Notes: generated from the letters alone by a model not told the origin. Shown: positions 48,763-58,124, counted from the first letter of the stretch. The stretch: DNA of 64,000 nucleotides from Paenibacillus pabuli (GCF_039831995.1 NZ_JBDOIO010000003.1:434001-498000); one strand, 5' to 3'. A program made the numbers and translations.

Positions 48763-48836
48763 CGACCCGCGCCTTACCGACATATCAGGCAGACACTCAG
48801 ACCAGAATATCATAATTGTGAGTCACGGTGCGTTCC
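48763..48836 (+). pseudogene. Remnant of a histidine phosphatase gene
   Basis: CCTTACCGACATATCAGG onward matches 17924-17990 inside the intact phosphatase gene with about seven differences in 67 bases, up to the VSHGAFL codons. A short match to GACCCGCG (17781-17788) is joined directly before it, so about 135 bases are missing inside and everything else is lost. It lies behind the intact NTR gene, in the same order as at the 17 kb locus. Confidence 0.8.
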
Positions 48837-49190
48837 TTCGTTGTATTCGTAATTGGGTTTCGGATTAACAAATGGTGGGCGGTACATAAATGGCTGCCTG
48901 TTACGAAATGCCATGTCCCCAATGCTTCAGGAGCTGTACCAGAACAAAGAGGAGCTCGGATTCATGGATGGTTCCTATCACTTTTCAGGGCGCGGACTTA
49001 CACTCATCCAATATTGGAGGAGCTTTGAACACCTAGAGCATTATGCCCGACACGGAGCTAACCATTTGAAGGCATGGAGGGATTTCAACCGCAAAATTGG
49101 AACAGGAGGAGATGTAAGATTACTGATACTATATCGTCTGTCGTGGGAAAAGAACACGATTTCGATGAAAGTCGCTATTTCAGCGGCTTT
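48837..49190 (+). pseudogene. DUF4188-family gene fragment, frameshifted
   Basis: [19 protein letters not shown] is read in one frame from 48837. After an extra base near 48909 the match continues in the next frame as [18 protein letters not shown] ... [24 protein letters not shown] ... LKAWRDFNRKIGT, and then stops resembling the family. The N-terminal start is missing because the fragment is joined to the phosphatase remnant. DUF4188 proteins are heme-monooxygenase-like. A weak hairpin with T-run near 49165-49198 follows. Confidence 0.75.
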
Positions 49191-49427
49191 TTTTATTTAA
49201 CTTTTTAATTGCCTGAATGAGTAGATAAATATCACAATTGTGTTAGGTTTAATTTGTATTGGGGTGTTACATAAAGAAAGAATAATAAAAAATAGTTTTT
49301 GTTGTGCATTTTTCCGAAATAACGTTACATATTTTGACGTTCAATAGTACTAAAACTATCATAATATTCAATTAAGATAACATTCATTCTTAATTAGTAT
49401 GTATCCCTAAAGAGAGATGGAGTGATA

Positions 49428-50096
49428 ATGCATATGACCAAAGGAAAGGAGAGGGAAATCTACCGGGATATCAAACTAGCGATCACACAGCACAAACTGC
49501 TGCCTAACTCACAACTGGTTGAGGATGCACTGGCGGAGGCTTTTGAGGTCAGCCGCACGCCAATAAGAAATGTGCTGAGAAGGCTTGAAATGGAGAAGCT
49601 GGTCACGGTTATTCCTTACCGGGGAGCTTTTGTCTCTTGTCCTAGTGTGGATGAAGCAAGAGAGGTATTTGAAATGCGCAGGGTCATCGAAACCTCAATG
49701 GTCCAAAAGTTATGCAGAACGGTGAAGCCGGAGCAATTGTTCCCGCTCGAGGTTCTGATCCGGGAGGAGCATCAGGCTAGCCATGAAGGCGATATCGTTG
49801 GTGCATTGGATGTCACGGTAGATATACACCTTAAGCTGGCAGAACTATCGGATAACTATTACTACTATCATTTTCTGGAGGAGTTGATCTCGCTCACCTC
49901 TGTAATCATTGCCCTGTATGGGACGGATCAGAGCTTCTGCCATGATCATGTAGATTTGCTAGCAGCTATTCAGCAGCAAGACGGGGAGCAGGCGGCCCGC
50001 ATTATGACAGAACATCTATGGCAAATCGAACGTTCGCTAAATTTCACAGAAACGGCGCCCAATGTCCTGAATTTTAAAGAGATCTTTCAGAAGTGA
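49428..50096 (+). CDS. GntR-family regulator with FCD domain
   Basis: FadR-type transcription factor (about 222 aa; ATG at 49428 or 49434, both near a GATGGAG SD). The winged helix is at about 10-75 (LVEDALAEAFEVSRTPIRNVLRRLEMEKLV), followed by an all-helical FCD ligand domain with the usual metal-site histidines (VDIHLKLAEL, DHVDLLAAI, EHLWQIERSL). It stands immediately upstream of the importer/amidohydrolase genes and probably controls them; AllR- and PucR-type control of ureide genes gives a precedent for context only. The AT-rich 49191-49427 stretch carries its promoter. Confidence 0.9.
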   Translation: MHMTKGKEREIYRDIKLAITQHKLLPNSQLVEDALAEAFEVSRTPIRNVLRRLEMEKLVTVIPYRGAFVSCPSVDEAREVFEMRRVIETSMVQKLCRTVKPEQLFPLEVLIREEHQASHEGDIVGALDVTVDIHLKLAELSDNYYYYHFLEELISLTSVIIALYGTDQSFCHDHVDLLAAIQQQDGEQAARIMTEHLWQIERSLNFTETAPNVLNFKEIFQK

Positions 50097-50170
50097 TTTT
50101 TTTTGGATAGGATTGTATCCAATTTTGGATTCTATATGATCTGAAAATGCATCCAAAGGAGTGGAGAGAT

Positions 50171-51508
50171 TTGAACAAACGGTCATTCATGCTGGGGTTA
50201 ATGGTGGTGGCATCGTCTGTGCTAAGTGCTTGCGGAAGTGGTGATAACGAAGAATCAGCGGTTGAAAGCGGCAATACCATTACGATATCGCTTCTGCACA
50301 GGTATCAGGAATCCAATATTGGCAAAAGTCCAGAGGATACCGCTGTACTTAATGGACTGAAGCGGTTCAGAGAAGATTATCCGAATATCGAGATCATAGA
50401 GGAGCAGCTTCAGAACGAGGACTATTCCATTAAAGCTCAGGCACTAGCAGCGGCCGATGATATGCCCGATGTATTTATCGTACCTGGCTCATGGATGACC
50501 AATTTTGTGGATAACGAAATCGTACTCCCTTTGGACGAAGAATTAGACAAGCGTCCCGAATGGCGAGACGGTTACCGTGCTGGAACACTGGATGCCGGAA
50601 CCCGTGAAGGTCAAATTTACGGGATACCCATTGCAGCAGGGCCTACGCATCTGATCTACTATAACGCGGATTTGTTCGGAAGCATCGGTTACGACCAGTT
50701 CCCATCGAGCTGGCCGGATCTGATGGATGTCGGAGAAAAGCTGGCCGAAAAAGGCATTAACCTGTTCTCATACGGAGACAAGTCCAAAGGATACGCCATG
50801 TCCAGCTGGATCAGTGCGTTGACTGATCGGATCAATGGCCCGGAATGGACGGAGTCCATTTTGAACGGCGATGGTGCTAAGTTTACCGATAAAGGTTTCA
50901 TACAGGGAATTGGCATCATGAGTGAGCTGGCGAAAGCTGGTTATCTGAATAAGGACCTGAATTCTGTCGACAACGACACCATGGTTAACTATTACTTTGA
51001 AGGTCGATCGGCTGCCTTTGTCAGCGGAATCTGGTCAGCAATGAATATCGTGAACAATGCTCCGGATGAGATTAAGGCGAGTACACGAGTTGCCGTCTTT
51101 CCGGGCGTCGAGAACGGACTTGGCAATCCACTCAGTTCTTCCGGAGGCGCCGGTGTCTATTATAGCGTTAACTCTGGGGTAGAAGCCGGAGAAAAGTTAG
51201 ACGCCATCATGACGATGCTAGAGTATATGACCGGTTCGGATAGCGCCAAGCTAATGGCAGAAGTCGGAGGATTCCCGGCCTATGATCCCGGAGACTTCGA
51301 TACTGGGAAGCTGCATCCGGTAGCCCTGGCTGCTTACGAGGCCAGCGCGGCAGCTGACGCAACTAAAATCTTTGACCTCTGGTTTGATGCTTCGATCGTA
51401 GAAGTGCTAAATACGGGGATCCAAGGTGTAATGGCTGGTTCCAGAACACCCGAGCAGCTGGCTGAGGAAACTCAACAAGCCTATGAGACTTTTTTAAATC
51501 AACCATAA
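50171..51508 (+). CDS. MalE/UgpB-type solute-binding lipoprotein
   Basis: Family 1 SBP (445 aa). The TTG at 50171 is chosen because AAAGGAG lies nine bases upstream and the product then starts with a proper signal sequence; the ATG at 50147 precedes the SD itself. The lipobox is LSAC near residue 21. The fold is the classic UgpB/MalE type (MPDVFIVPGSWMTNF, LIYYNADLFGSIGY, FDLWFDASIVEVL), unlike the LplA-type SBPs elsewhere in the window. Linked ureide-type hydrolases suggest a nitrogen-rich heterocyclic or ureido ligand rather than a plain sugar. Confidence 0.88.
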   Translation: MNKRSFMLGLMVVASSVLSACGSGDNEESAVESGNTITISLLHRYQESNIGKSPEDTAVLNGLKRFREDYPNIEIIEEQLQNEDYSIKAQALAAADDMPDVFIVPGSWMTNFVDNEIVLPLDEELDKRPEWRDGYRAGTLDAGTREGQIYGIPIAAGPTHLIYYNADLFGSIGYDQFPSSWPDLMDVGEKLAEKGINLFSYGDKSKGYAMSSWISALTDRINGPEWTESILNGDGAKFTDKGFIQGIGIMSELAKAGYLNKDLNSVDNDTMVNYYFEGRSAAFVSGIWSAMNIVNNAPDEIKASTRVAVFPGVENGLGNPLSSSGGAGVYYSVNSGVEAGEKLDAIMTMLEYMTGSDSAKLMAEVGGFPAYDPGDFDTGKLHPVALAAYEASAAADATKIFDLWFDASIVEVLNTGIQGVMAGSRTPEQLAEETQQAYETFLNQP

Positions 51509-51531
51509 CTTATTATTGAAGGAGTGAGAAC

Positions 51532-52428
51532 ATGGGCAAGGCGCTGCGACCGAAAGGCTGGGTGCTTGTGGCATATCTGCTTCCGGGTCTTCTTATCTAT
51601 TCATTTGTCGTGCTGGTTCCCATCCTTGCTGCTCTTCGAGACAGCTTCTACTCATGGACAGGAGGTCCCAAAAAAACGTATATCGGCATGGGAAACTACA
51701 AGGAAATTCTTCAGGATGATGTGTTCTGGCATTCCTTTCTGAACAATGTACTGATGACAGCCTATGGCTTGATTGGACAAGTAGGGTTCGGTTTTGTTTT
51801 TGCTCTGCTGCTGATGTCCAAGATGGTAAAACTAAAAGGGCTGCATCGGACAATGAGCTATTTCCCCTCAACACTTGCCCCGGTAATTATCGCTTTTCTA
51901 TGGATGCTGGTCTACAACTATAACTACGGTTTACTCAATGCCGGACTAACCAAGCTTGGCCTGGGTGCATTGGTGCAATCCTGGCTGGATCTGACGGGAC
52001 CAATCGTTCTGCTGGCCTCCATACCTCTGTCTTGGCAAAACATCGGGTTCTTCACACTGCTTATGCTGGCAGGGCTATCGTCAATCAATAAGGAAGTTCT
52101 GGAGGTTGCTCAACTGGATGGAGCAACAGGAGTTCGCAAAGCCTGGTATATCATTATTCCTTTGGCCAAACCTACCCTGGTCGTTGCTTCACTGCTCTGT
52201 ATAGCCAACAATATGCGCGGGTTCGAGCATATCTACGCACTGACCGGGGGCGGTCCAGGCAACTCTTCCTCGGTGATGGCGTTATATGCGTATGAAACGT
52301 CTTTCCTGCGTTTCCGGTATGGATACGGTTCTGCGCTCGCCATAGCCATCATTACGCTCACTATGCTTATGATCCTGCTCTCCACACTTTTACTCCAGCG
52401 CCGCAATCACTCCAAGGGAGGTGCGTAA
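51532..52428 (+). CDS. CUT1 ABC permease, MalF/UgpA type
   Basis: Membrane subunit (298 aa) with SD AAGGAGTG. About six TM helices are apparent, with the EAA loop LEVAQLDGATGVRKAW near residue 200 and ALTGGGPGNSSSVM, a typical UgpA/MalF segment. Two bases separate its stop from the next start. Confidence 0.92.
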   Translation: MGKALRPKGWVLVAYLLPGLLIYSFVVLVPILAALRDSFYSWTGGPKKTYIGMGNYKEILQDDVFWHSFLNNVLMTAYGLIGQVGFGFVFALLLMSKMVKLKGLHRTMSYFPSTLAPVIIAFLWMLVYNYNYGLLNAGLTKLGLGALVQSWLDLTGPIVLLASIPLSWQNIGFFTLLMLAGLSSINKEVLEVAQLDGATGVRKAWYIIIPLAKPTLVVASLLCIANNMRGFEHIYALTGGGPGNSSSVMALYAYETSFLRFRYGYGSALAIAIITLTMLMILLSTLLLQRRNHSKGGA

Positions 52429-52430
52429 AA

Positions 52431-53300
52431 ATGGAGTTACAACTGGAACTACAATCGCAGCGCAGTCCCCGTCGGTTCCTTCCCAATCCAGCCAAGCTGG
52501 CCGTGAACGCCTTGTTACTTCTCTTTACCGCGAGCTGTATCATACCGCTGCTCTGGATCGGTTATTCATCATTGAAAACACAAGCAGAATTCGCCAACAA
52601 TATTCTTAGTCTGCCAAGTGCACCGCAGTTTAGTAATTATTGGGAAGCGATTAAGCTGACGAATATGCTGCAGCTATCGTGGAACAGTGCGCGGGTCACC
52701 TTCCTGTCCGTCATTGGCATTACGGCAATTGCATATGTAACAGGCTATATTACGGCCCGGCTGGACTTCAAAGGGAAGAGAGCAATGATCTTTTATTACC
52801 TTTTCGGTATGCTGGTACCCATTCACGCTCTACTTGTTCCCATCTACCTGTTATTTAAAAATTGGGGGCTGGCAGATCAATGGTATACGCTCATCATCCC
52901 CTATATTGCCTTTAATCTGTCTTTACCAATTATGTTGGTCAGCAGCTACGTGATGGGCATTCCAAGAGAAATTGAGGAAGCAGCAGCAATCGACGGCCTT
53001 AGCTTCAGTGGTACCATGTACCGTATTATCCTGCCGATAGCCATACCTGTACTGACAACGGTCGCAATTCTACAATTTTTCTCCTGTTGGAATGAATTTT
53101 CTTTTGCACTGGTACTGCTCAATGATGAGTCGCTGCGCACGGTTCCGCTCGGGATGTCCTATTTCAAATCACAGCACAGCACCAACTATCCACAGCTTAT
53201 GGCCGGAATGATATTGTCGATGCTACCTGTCACAATTATTTATTTTGTATTCAGCTCACGGATTATTGCCGGCGTCATGGCCGGATCTGTTAAAGGATAA
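52431..53300 (+). CDS. CUT1 ABC permease, MalG/UgpE type
   Basis: Second membrane subunit (289 aa), ATG behind GGGAGG. The EAA loop is EEAAAIDGLSFSGTMYRI near residue 180, and the C-terminus is SSRIIAGVMAGSVKG. It completes the importer; the ATPase is missing here as in all other systems of the window. Confidence 0.92.
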   Translation: MELQLELQSQRSPRRFLPNPAKLAVNALLLLFTASCIIPLLWIGYSSLKTQAEFANNILSLPSAPQFSNYWEAIKLTNMLQLSWNSARVTFLSVIGITAIAYVTGYITARLDFKGKRAMIFYYLFGMLVPIHALLVPIYLLFKNWGLADQWYTLIIPYIAFNLSLPIMLVSSYVMGIPREIEEAAAIDGLSFSGTMYRIILPIAIPVLTTVAILQFFSCWNEFSFALVLLNDESLRTVPLGMSYFKSQHSTNYPQLMAGMILSMLPVTIIYFVFSSRIIAGVMAGSVKG

Positions 53301-53340
53301 TCGCTATCTGTCTAAATTCATAATTAACGGAGGGATTACT

Positions 53341-54396
53341 ATGCTTACTTTCGATTCCAATCAAGAACAACCGCAGAAGCGGACTCCAGACCGTACAAAA
53401 TGGAATGAATCTTTTTACCGGAGGTCAATGGAGCTGCCAGATGAGCTTCTGATTGGTGCCATTGATAGTCATGTGCATGCCGGTCCGGTATTGAACTCTA
53501 ACCCCGGGCATCTGGACCCGATTCAGGTAGCGCAAGAAGCCGCAGCTGCAGGCATGAGGAGCATCGTGTACTATGATGTATTCGGCTGGGCTTCAGGGAT
53601 GGCCTGGGTAGTGAACCGCCATGTACCGGGCATTCACACGTATGGGGGTTATTTGATGAATTCCTGCCATGGCGGTATGAATCCGCGTTCTGTAAAAACC
53701 GCACTGCATATGGAAGAGGGCTGCCGTTTCATCAGCTTCGGTTCACATTGTACACGCCATTCAGCTGAGCGTGAGTCCACACTGATCGACGGCAAGCTTG
53801 TTCCGTTTAAGGATGTCTATCCGCAGTTTGTGGAGAGAGAACTGTCTGTGGCGACGTCAATACCGCTGGAAGGGCCTGTTCCAGAAGCGCTGGATGAGAT
53901 CTTAAGCATGGTGGCAGAACATCCGGAGGTATACCTGAATACGGGTCATGTATCTGTGCCGGAAGCGCTCCGTCTACTGGACCTTGCAGAACAATACGGT
54001 ATTGCGAAGGTGTTGATCGCTCATCCCGTCCGCGGACAAATGACAATCGAAGAGCAAAAATCGGCTGCCGCCAGGGGTGCTTTTCTAGAGGCCTGTCTTG
54101 TGGATTGGCTGTATCCTGATGTCCCCCGGACCCATTACTATGTAGAACGAGAATATATGGATATGGGAGCTGAACTCGGCAGATTCTCGAATGCGACGAA
54201 ATGGATGAAAACCATCCGTGAAGTGGGAATAGATCAGTTCGTTCTTGGTACGGACTATGGGATCCGTGCGGCCTCAACGCCTGTACAAGGCATGAGGACA
54301 ATGATTGCTAGCATGCTCGATTATCAATTCTCTCCGGATGATATTTACCGGATGGTAGCAACAAATCCCGCAAGGTTGATCGGCATTAACACATAG
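53341..54396 (+). CDS. DUF6282-type amidohydrolase
   Basis: Metal-dependent hydrolase-like protein (351 aa, ATG at 53341 with SD CGGAGGG). A TIM-barrel start is visible with the metal-binding HxH motif in IDSHVHAGP (about residue 42-50). Later histidines occur in FGSHCTRHSAE and NTGHVS, then IAHP and the barrel-end Asp in LGTDYGIR. The family is described only as a domain of unknown function within the amidohydrolases, and its substrate is not known. The neighbouring allantoinase-like gene suggests a cyclic amide or ureide intermediate. Confidence 0.82.
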   Translation: MLTFDSNQEQPQKRTPDRTKWNESFYRRSMELPDELLIGAIDSHVHAGPVLNSNPGHLDPIQVAQEAAAAGMRSIVYYDVFGWASGMAWVVNRHVPGIHTYGGYLMNSCHGGMNPRSVKTALHMEEGCRFISFGSHCTRHSAERESTLIDGKLVPFKDVYPQFVERELSVATSIPLEGPVPEALDEILSMVAEHPEVYLNTGHVSVPEALRLLDLAEQYGIAKVLIAHPVRGQMTIEEQKSAAARGAFLEACLVDWLYPDVPRTHYYVEREYMDMGAELGRFSNATKWMKTIREVGIDQFVLGTDYGIRAASTPVQGMRTMIASMLDYQFSPDDIYRMVATNPARLIGINT

Positions 54397-54449
54397 GATG
54401 TTGCTGGTGTGCTGCTATCACCTTAAGCATGGACAAGGAGGAATGGAGC

Positions 54450-55850
54450 ATGAAATCCGCAACATCGTATGATCTAGTCATTACAGGGGGAACGATCGTT
54501 ACGGAAGCTGCCGTGGAGCGAAAGGATATCGGTATTAGGAATGGATTGATTACTGAAATCTCAGAAAACATTGATCCGGCGGGTACCCAAATCATTGATG
54601 CGCATGGACTGACTGTGATGCCTGGCGTTATCGACACTCATGTACATTTTAATGAGCCGGGTCTGGAATCCTGGGAAGGTTTCAAGACGGGTTCCGCTGC
54701 TCTTGCTGCCGGAGGTGGAACCTGCTTTCTTGATATGCCGCTCAACGCTGTTCCTCCTACAGTTACAGTTAGGGCCCTTCAGCAAAAAAGAGATCGTGCG
54801 GCAGGTAAAACGTATGCTGATTATGGATTTTGGGGTGGACTTATGCCCGGCTATCTTAAAGAGCTGCCGCTGTTGGCGGACGCCGGAGTGATCGGTTTCA
54901 AGGCCTTCATGTCTTCTCCGGGAGATAAGGACAAGGACGGGTTTCGTCGGTCAGACGACGAAACCCTGAGAGAAGGGATGCGAGTGATTGCAGAGACGGG
55001 AAAGTTGTTGGCGCTTCATGCTGAACATGAGCCCACCGTAGCTCGACTCACCCGTGAAGCACGTAGCCTGGGTCGATTCGGCCCGGAGAGCTATACATCC
55101 TCGCGTCCGATAGAGGCAGAGGTGGAAGCAGTAGAAACTGCGCTGCGTTATGCAGCCGAGAGCGGTTGCCGGGTTCATTTTGTCCACATCAGCAGCGAAT
55201 CCGCTGCAGGGCGAATTCGTAAAGCCCGGCATGAGGGAGTCGATGTGACCCTGGAGACTTGTCCGCATTATCTATGCCTGACCGACAAAGACCTTGCGGT
55301 CATGGGTGCCGTGGCGAAATGTGCACCTCCACTACGTGATGCGGAAGAACAGGAGAAGCTATGGGACGGATTACAGCGAGGATGGTTTGACTTTTTATCT
55401 TCGGATCATTCACCCTGCCCAGCCAGCATGAAGACAGGCGATGATATGTTTGAATCCTGGGGCGGCATCGCCGGTGTACAGAGCACATTGGAATTGATGC
55501 TGGACGAAGGCTACCTGAAAAGGGGGGTTCCGCTTCCGCTGCTGGCGCGCCTGTTGTCAGGGGCCCCAGCCGAACGATTCGGGCTGGCTCCTGTTAAGGG
55601 ACGCATTGCAGTGAACTGCGATGCCGATCTGGCCTTGGTTGACCTCAATGCTCCCTACACCCTTAAAGCGTCAGACCTTTATCAGAAGCATCGCCATTCA
55701 CCATACATTGGTCGTAGCTTTGGCTGTAAAGTGAAGATGACACTGCTGCGAGGCCGATTGACGTATAGTGAAGGTTCGCCATTTCTTAACCAAGGCACCG
55801 GCAGGGAATTCAGAATCGTATGCCCTGGAGCTATGAACATAAGTAAGTAG
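54450..55850 (+). CDS. Allantoinase-like cyclic amidohydrolase
   Basis: Dinuclear metal amidohydrolase of the allantoinase/dihydropyrimidinase group (466 aa, ATG at 54450 with SD AAGGAGG). Metal ligands are His64 and His66 (DTHVHFNEPG), a lysine at 151 positioned to be carbamylated (GFKAFMSS), His190 (ALHAEHE), a histidine in HFVHISSE, and the barrel Asp in SSDHSP. HFNEPG and FMSSPGD favour allantoinase (AllB) over hydantoinase. It would open the hydantoin ring of allantoin to allantoate. Neither allantoate amidohydrolase nor urate genes are adjacent, so the pathway is incomplete here and another ureide substrate is possible. Confidence 0.87.
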   Translation: MKSATSYDLVITGGTIVTEAAVERKDIGIRNGLITEISENIDPAGTQIIDAHGLTVMPGVIDTHVHFNEPGLESWEGFKTGSAALAAGGGTCFLDMPLNAVPPTVTVRALQQKRDRAAGKTYADYGFWGGLMPGYLKELPLLADAGVIGFKAFMSSPGDKDKDGFRRSDDETLREGMRVIAETGKLLALHAEHEPTVARLTREARSLGRFGPESYTSSRPIEAEVEAVETALRYAAESGCRVHFVHISSESAAGRIRKARHEGVDVTLETCPHYLCLTDKDLAVMGAVAKCAPPLRDAEEQEKLWDGLQRGWFDFLSSDHSPCPASMKTGDDMFESWGGIAGVQSTLELMLDEGYLKRGVPLPLLARLLSGAPAERFGLAPVKGRIAVNCDADLALVDLNAPYTLKASDLYQKHRHSPYIGRSFGCKVKMTLLRGRLTYSEGSPFLNQGTGREFRIVCPGAMNISK

Positions 55851-55901
55851 CTAGTCATGCTGATTTTGAAAGAGTACGTCCCATCTCAAGGAGGGAAAGC
55901 A

Positions 55902-56306
55902 ATGACCGCAAAAGCTGGCAGATTGTCCACCGTTCAGGAGGATCTCCTCAAGTTGGTCCAAGATATTCCGCGAGAGCAAATGCAGCAATACATCGACCGC
56001 TATATTGGCAGCCTGCTTACAGTAGAAGGCTATGACCCTGAGCTTCTACAGACGTTGGAAACGTATGCGACATGTAATGGCCACATTAATGAAATGTCCT
56101 CCAGGTTATATATTCACCGCAATACAGCGGCTTACCGACTGGAAAAGTTGGAACGAATCATAGGTATTCCGCTTAAAGAAACCGAAAACCTGTTGCTGCT
56201 AAATTTGGTGTTCCTGTTCCGCCGCCTGCTTGATGCAGAAAAAGCCAATGCGTCTGCCAATGGCCTTCTTACTCTGGACTATCGAAGCCATTATCGCACA
56301 TCATAA
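55902..56306 (+). CDS. Stand-alone PucR-type HTH protein
   Basis: Small DNA-binding protein (134 aa, ATG at 55902 with SD AAGGAGGG). The C-terminal half is a PucR/CdaR HTH_30 domain (LLQTLETYATCNGHINEMSS ... LYIHRNTAAYRLEKLERIIGI). The long N-terminal PucR sensor and GGDEF-like parts of the roughly 500-residue family members are absent. PucR controls purine catabolism in Bacillus, which fits the allantoinase upstream. It is either a reduced regulator or the surviving end of a larger gene; the proper start and SD favour a real short protein. Confidence 0.8.
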   Translation: MTAKAGRLSTVQEDLLKLVQDIPREQMQQYIDRYIGSLLTVEGYDPELLQTLETYATCNGHINEMSSRLYIHRNTAAYRLEKLERIIGIPLKETENLLLLNLVFLFRRLLDAEKANASANGLLTLDYRSHYRTS

Positions 56307-56338
56307 TTCCAGTAAGAAAGGTGAAAGAATAGAAAGAG

Positions 56339-56389
56339 AAAAGGCGACTCTAACCGTTTTGAACAGCGGAGATCAGAGTCGTCTTTTTT
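56339..56389 (+). terminator. Terminator of the ureide-type operon
   Basis: GGCGACTCT...CCG pairs with CGG...AGAGTCGTC and is followed by TTTTTT. Confidence 0.8.
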
Positions 56390-56504
56390 GGCATTCATTG
56401 AATTGAAACCCTGGATTTCAAATTCAGAATATGATTATTCATCAATAATTCTTAAGGATATGTCATTGTATCAAGCACGAAGAAACCTTACTTTTAAATA
56501 ACGA

Positions 56505-56518
56505 TGGAAGCGCTAACA
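56505..56518 (+). promoter_or_regulatory. cre-like site upstream of the last importer operon
   Basis: TGGAAGCGCTAACA matches TGWAARCGYTWNCW at 13 of 14 positions. It lies about 210 bases before the SBP start, probably at or upstream of its promoter. Confidence 0.5.
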
Positions 56519-56726
56519 AGGCAGAAAGAGTGGTGTTTTAATATGTGCTAACTGTAATTTCACCTTGCAATGTAATGACAAATTCAGGTTGGGAAGGTTG
56601 TAGATCCTCGGCGTTACATGAGGATAGATTAGTATTTCCTTTTTATTCGATTGCCATTGAGAATCTAAATTCATTCATCGGGTTACGACACCAGTCGCTC
56701 GCCTAAGTATAAAAAGGAGGATATAT

Positions 56727-58028
56727 ATGAGAAAATTTGCAATCATTCTGCTTATCGGAATATTCGTGACAGTGATCACCGCCTGCTCAGCAAACAGTGA
56801 TCAGGCAGCGGAAAATTCATCGGGTAATGGAGAAATTTCCGGTGACCTTACCGTATTTGGGTGGGGCGGTGGCGAGGAGCTCCAGTCTCGAAAGGAAGCC
56901 ACCAAAATTTTCAAAAAATTGTATCCAAAAGTGAAGGTACATGAAGTTTGGCTCCCGGCAGATAACATTGATGTCAAGCTCGATGCAGCTCTGGCTGCTG
57001 GAAATGCCGGTGATGTGATCATGATATCTCCAGACTGGAAAGGGTTGAGATCCAAATGGTTCGAAGATTTAAACCCTTATATTGAGAAGGATCAACTGGA
57101 CCTCGAGGCCTTGTTAACACAGGGGGTTGATGGGGGATATGTCGATGCGGACGGAAAACGCGAAGGGATGCCAACAACCGCTTCTGATTTTATGATTGCT
57201 TATAATAAAGACATTTTTGACAAGGCGGGGCTCCCGTATCCAACGAATGACTGGACTTGGGATGATTTTTCGGCAACAGCCAAACAGGTCTCCTCGGGTG
57301 AAGGTGCAAATCGGGTCTATGGCATTGTGTCCCACTGGATCTTGCAGAGCTTCGCTCCTTTTATATACGGCGGGATGCCATATAACGAGGATTGGAGCAA
57401 ACAGACTCTGGATGATCCCAATACCCTGAAGGGGTACCAGTTGTTCGGAGACCTGGTGAATGCAAAAGCAATGCCAGATGATGCAGCCGCCAAGAGCATG
57501 CCTATGGACCAAATGTTCGCTGCAGGTAGAGCTGCGATGTATCCGCTAGGTGTGTTTGAAGCTTCGACAATCGCCAAAAATATCGGTTCTAATTTTCAAT
57601 GGGGTATCGTGATGCCTCCAAAAGATCCATCCGGTAAAACCGTCAACATTAAATTCCAGACAGGCTTCGCCATGAACAAGGATTCTAAAAATAAGGAAGC
57701 GGCGTGGGCTTATATTAAAACGGTCTCCCTGAATAAAGAGGTCGGAGATCTGTACAGTAAGGTAAATCTTCCTGCGGCAAAAGAATCAGCGGAGAGTACT
57801 TTTGCCAATTTGAAAATTGAAGGCACAGATATCTCCATGGTGGATTTCGTAACAGGGTTGCAGGATGCCATAACTTTCCCGTGGGGTGGCTCCATTGCAA
57901 AGGCGGGGGACCTCTATGAGCAAACCTGGCAGCAGGTCACCGTTCAAGGGAAAACCGCAGAGGAAGCGGCCAAAGCCTATACATCCCAAATTCAGTCCGC
58001 TCTCGACTCCATTCATCAAAGTAAATAA
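56727..58028 (+). CDS. MalE-type sugar-binding lipoprotein
   Basis: Family 1 SBP (433 aa) with SD AAGGAGG. The signal peptide ends in the lipobox VITAC (Cys near residue 20). GDVIMISPDWKGLRSKWFEDL and NDWTWDDFSATAKQV are characteristic SBP segments. It is followed by a GC-rich hairpin and the two permeases. The neighbouring GH43-like enzyme suggests arabino- or xylo-oligosaccharides. Confidence 0.9.
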   Translation: MRKFAIILLIGIFVTVITACSANSDQAAENSSGNGEISGDLTVFGWGGGEELQSRKEATKIFKKLYPKVKVHEVWLPADNIDVKLDAALAAGNAGDVIMISPDWKGLRSKWFEDLNPYIEKDQLDLEALLTQGVDGGYVDADGKREGMPTTASDFMIAYNKDIFDKAGLPYPTNDWTWDDFSATAKQVSSGEGANRVYGIVSHWILQSFAPFIYGGMPYNEDWSKQTLDDPNTLKGYQLFGDLVNAKAMPDDAAAKSMPMDQMFAAGRAAMYPLGVFEASTIAKNIGSNFQWGIVMPPKDPSGKTVNIKFQTGFAMNKDSKNKEAAWAYIKTVSLNKEVGDLYSKVNLPAAKESAESTFANLKIEGTDISMVDFVTGLQDAITFPWGGSIAKAGDLYEQTWQQVTVQGKTAEEAAKAYTSQIQSALDSIHQSK

Positions 58029-58054
58029 ACGAATAATGAACACCTGGTTACAAC

Positions 58055-58079
58055 GAGGGGGGATCGATCTTCCCCCTTC
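58055..58079 (+). other. Intercistronic hairpin between SBP and permease
   Basis: GAGGGGGGA pairs with TCTTCCCCCTTC around TCGA. There is no T-run, so it probably limits or stabilises rather than ends transcription, like the hairpin at 6102-6118. Confidence 0.5.
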
Positions 58080-58124
58080 TATCCTAATCCGGTCTCAATA
58101 GGAGGCAGCTTTGGAGGCGAAAGA

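Larger units (their letters stand above)
56307..56726 (+). other. Intergenic region before the last importer
   Basis: Contains the terminator at 56339-56389 and a cre-like site at 56505-56518. No coding frame is supported. Confidence 0.5.

Noticed and set aside
53807..54301. Minus-strand frame of 164 codons within the DUF6282 gene
   Set aside because: It is an antisense shadow of a gene with clear amidohydrolase motifs and has no initiation signal.
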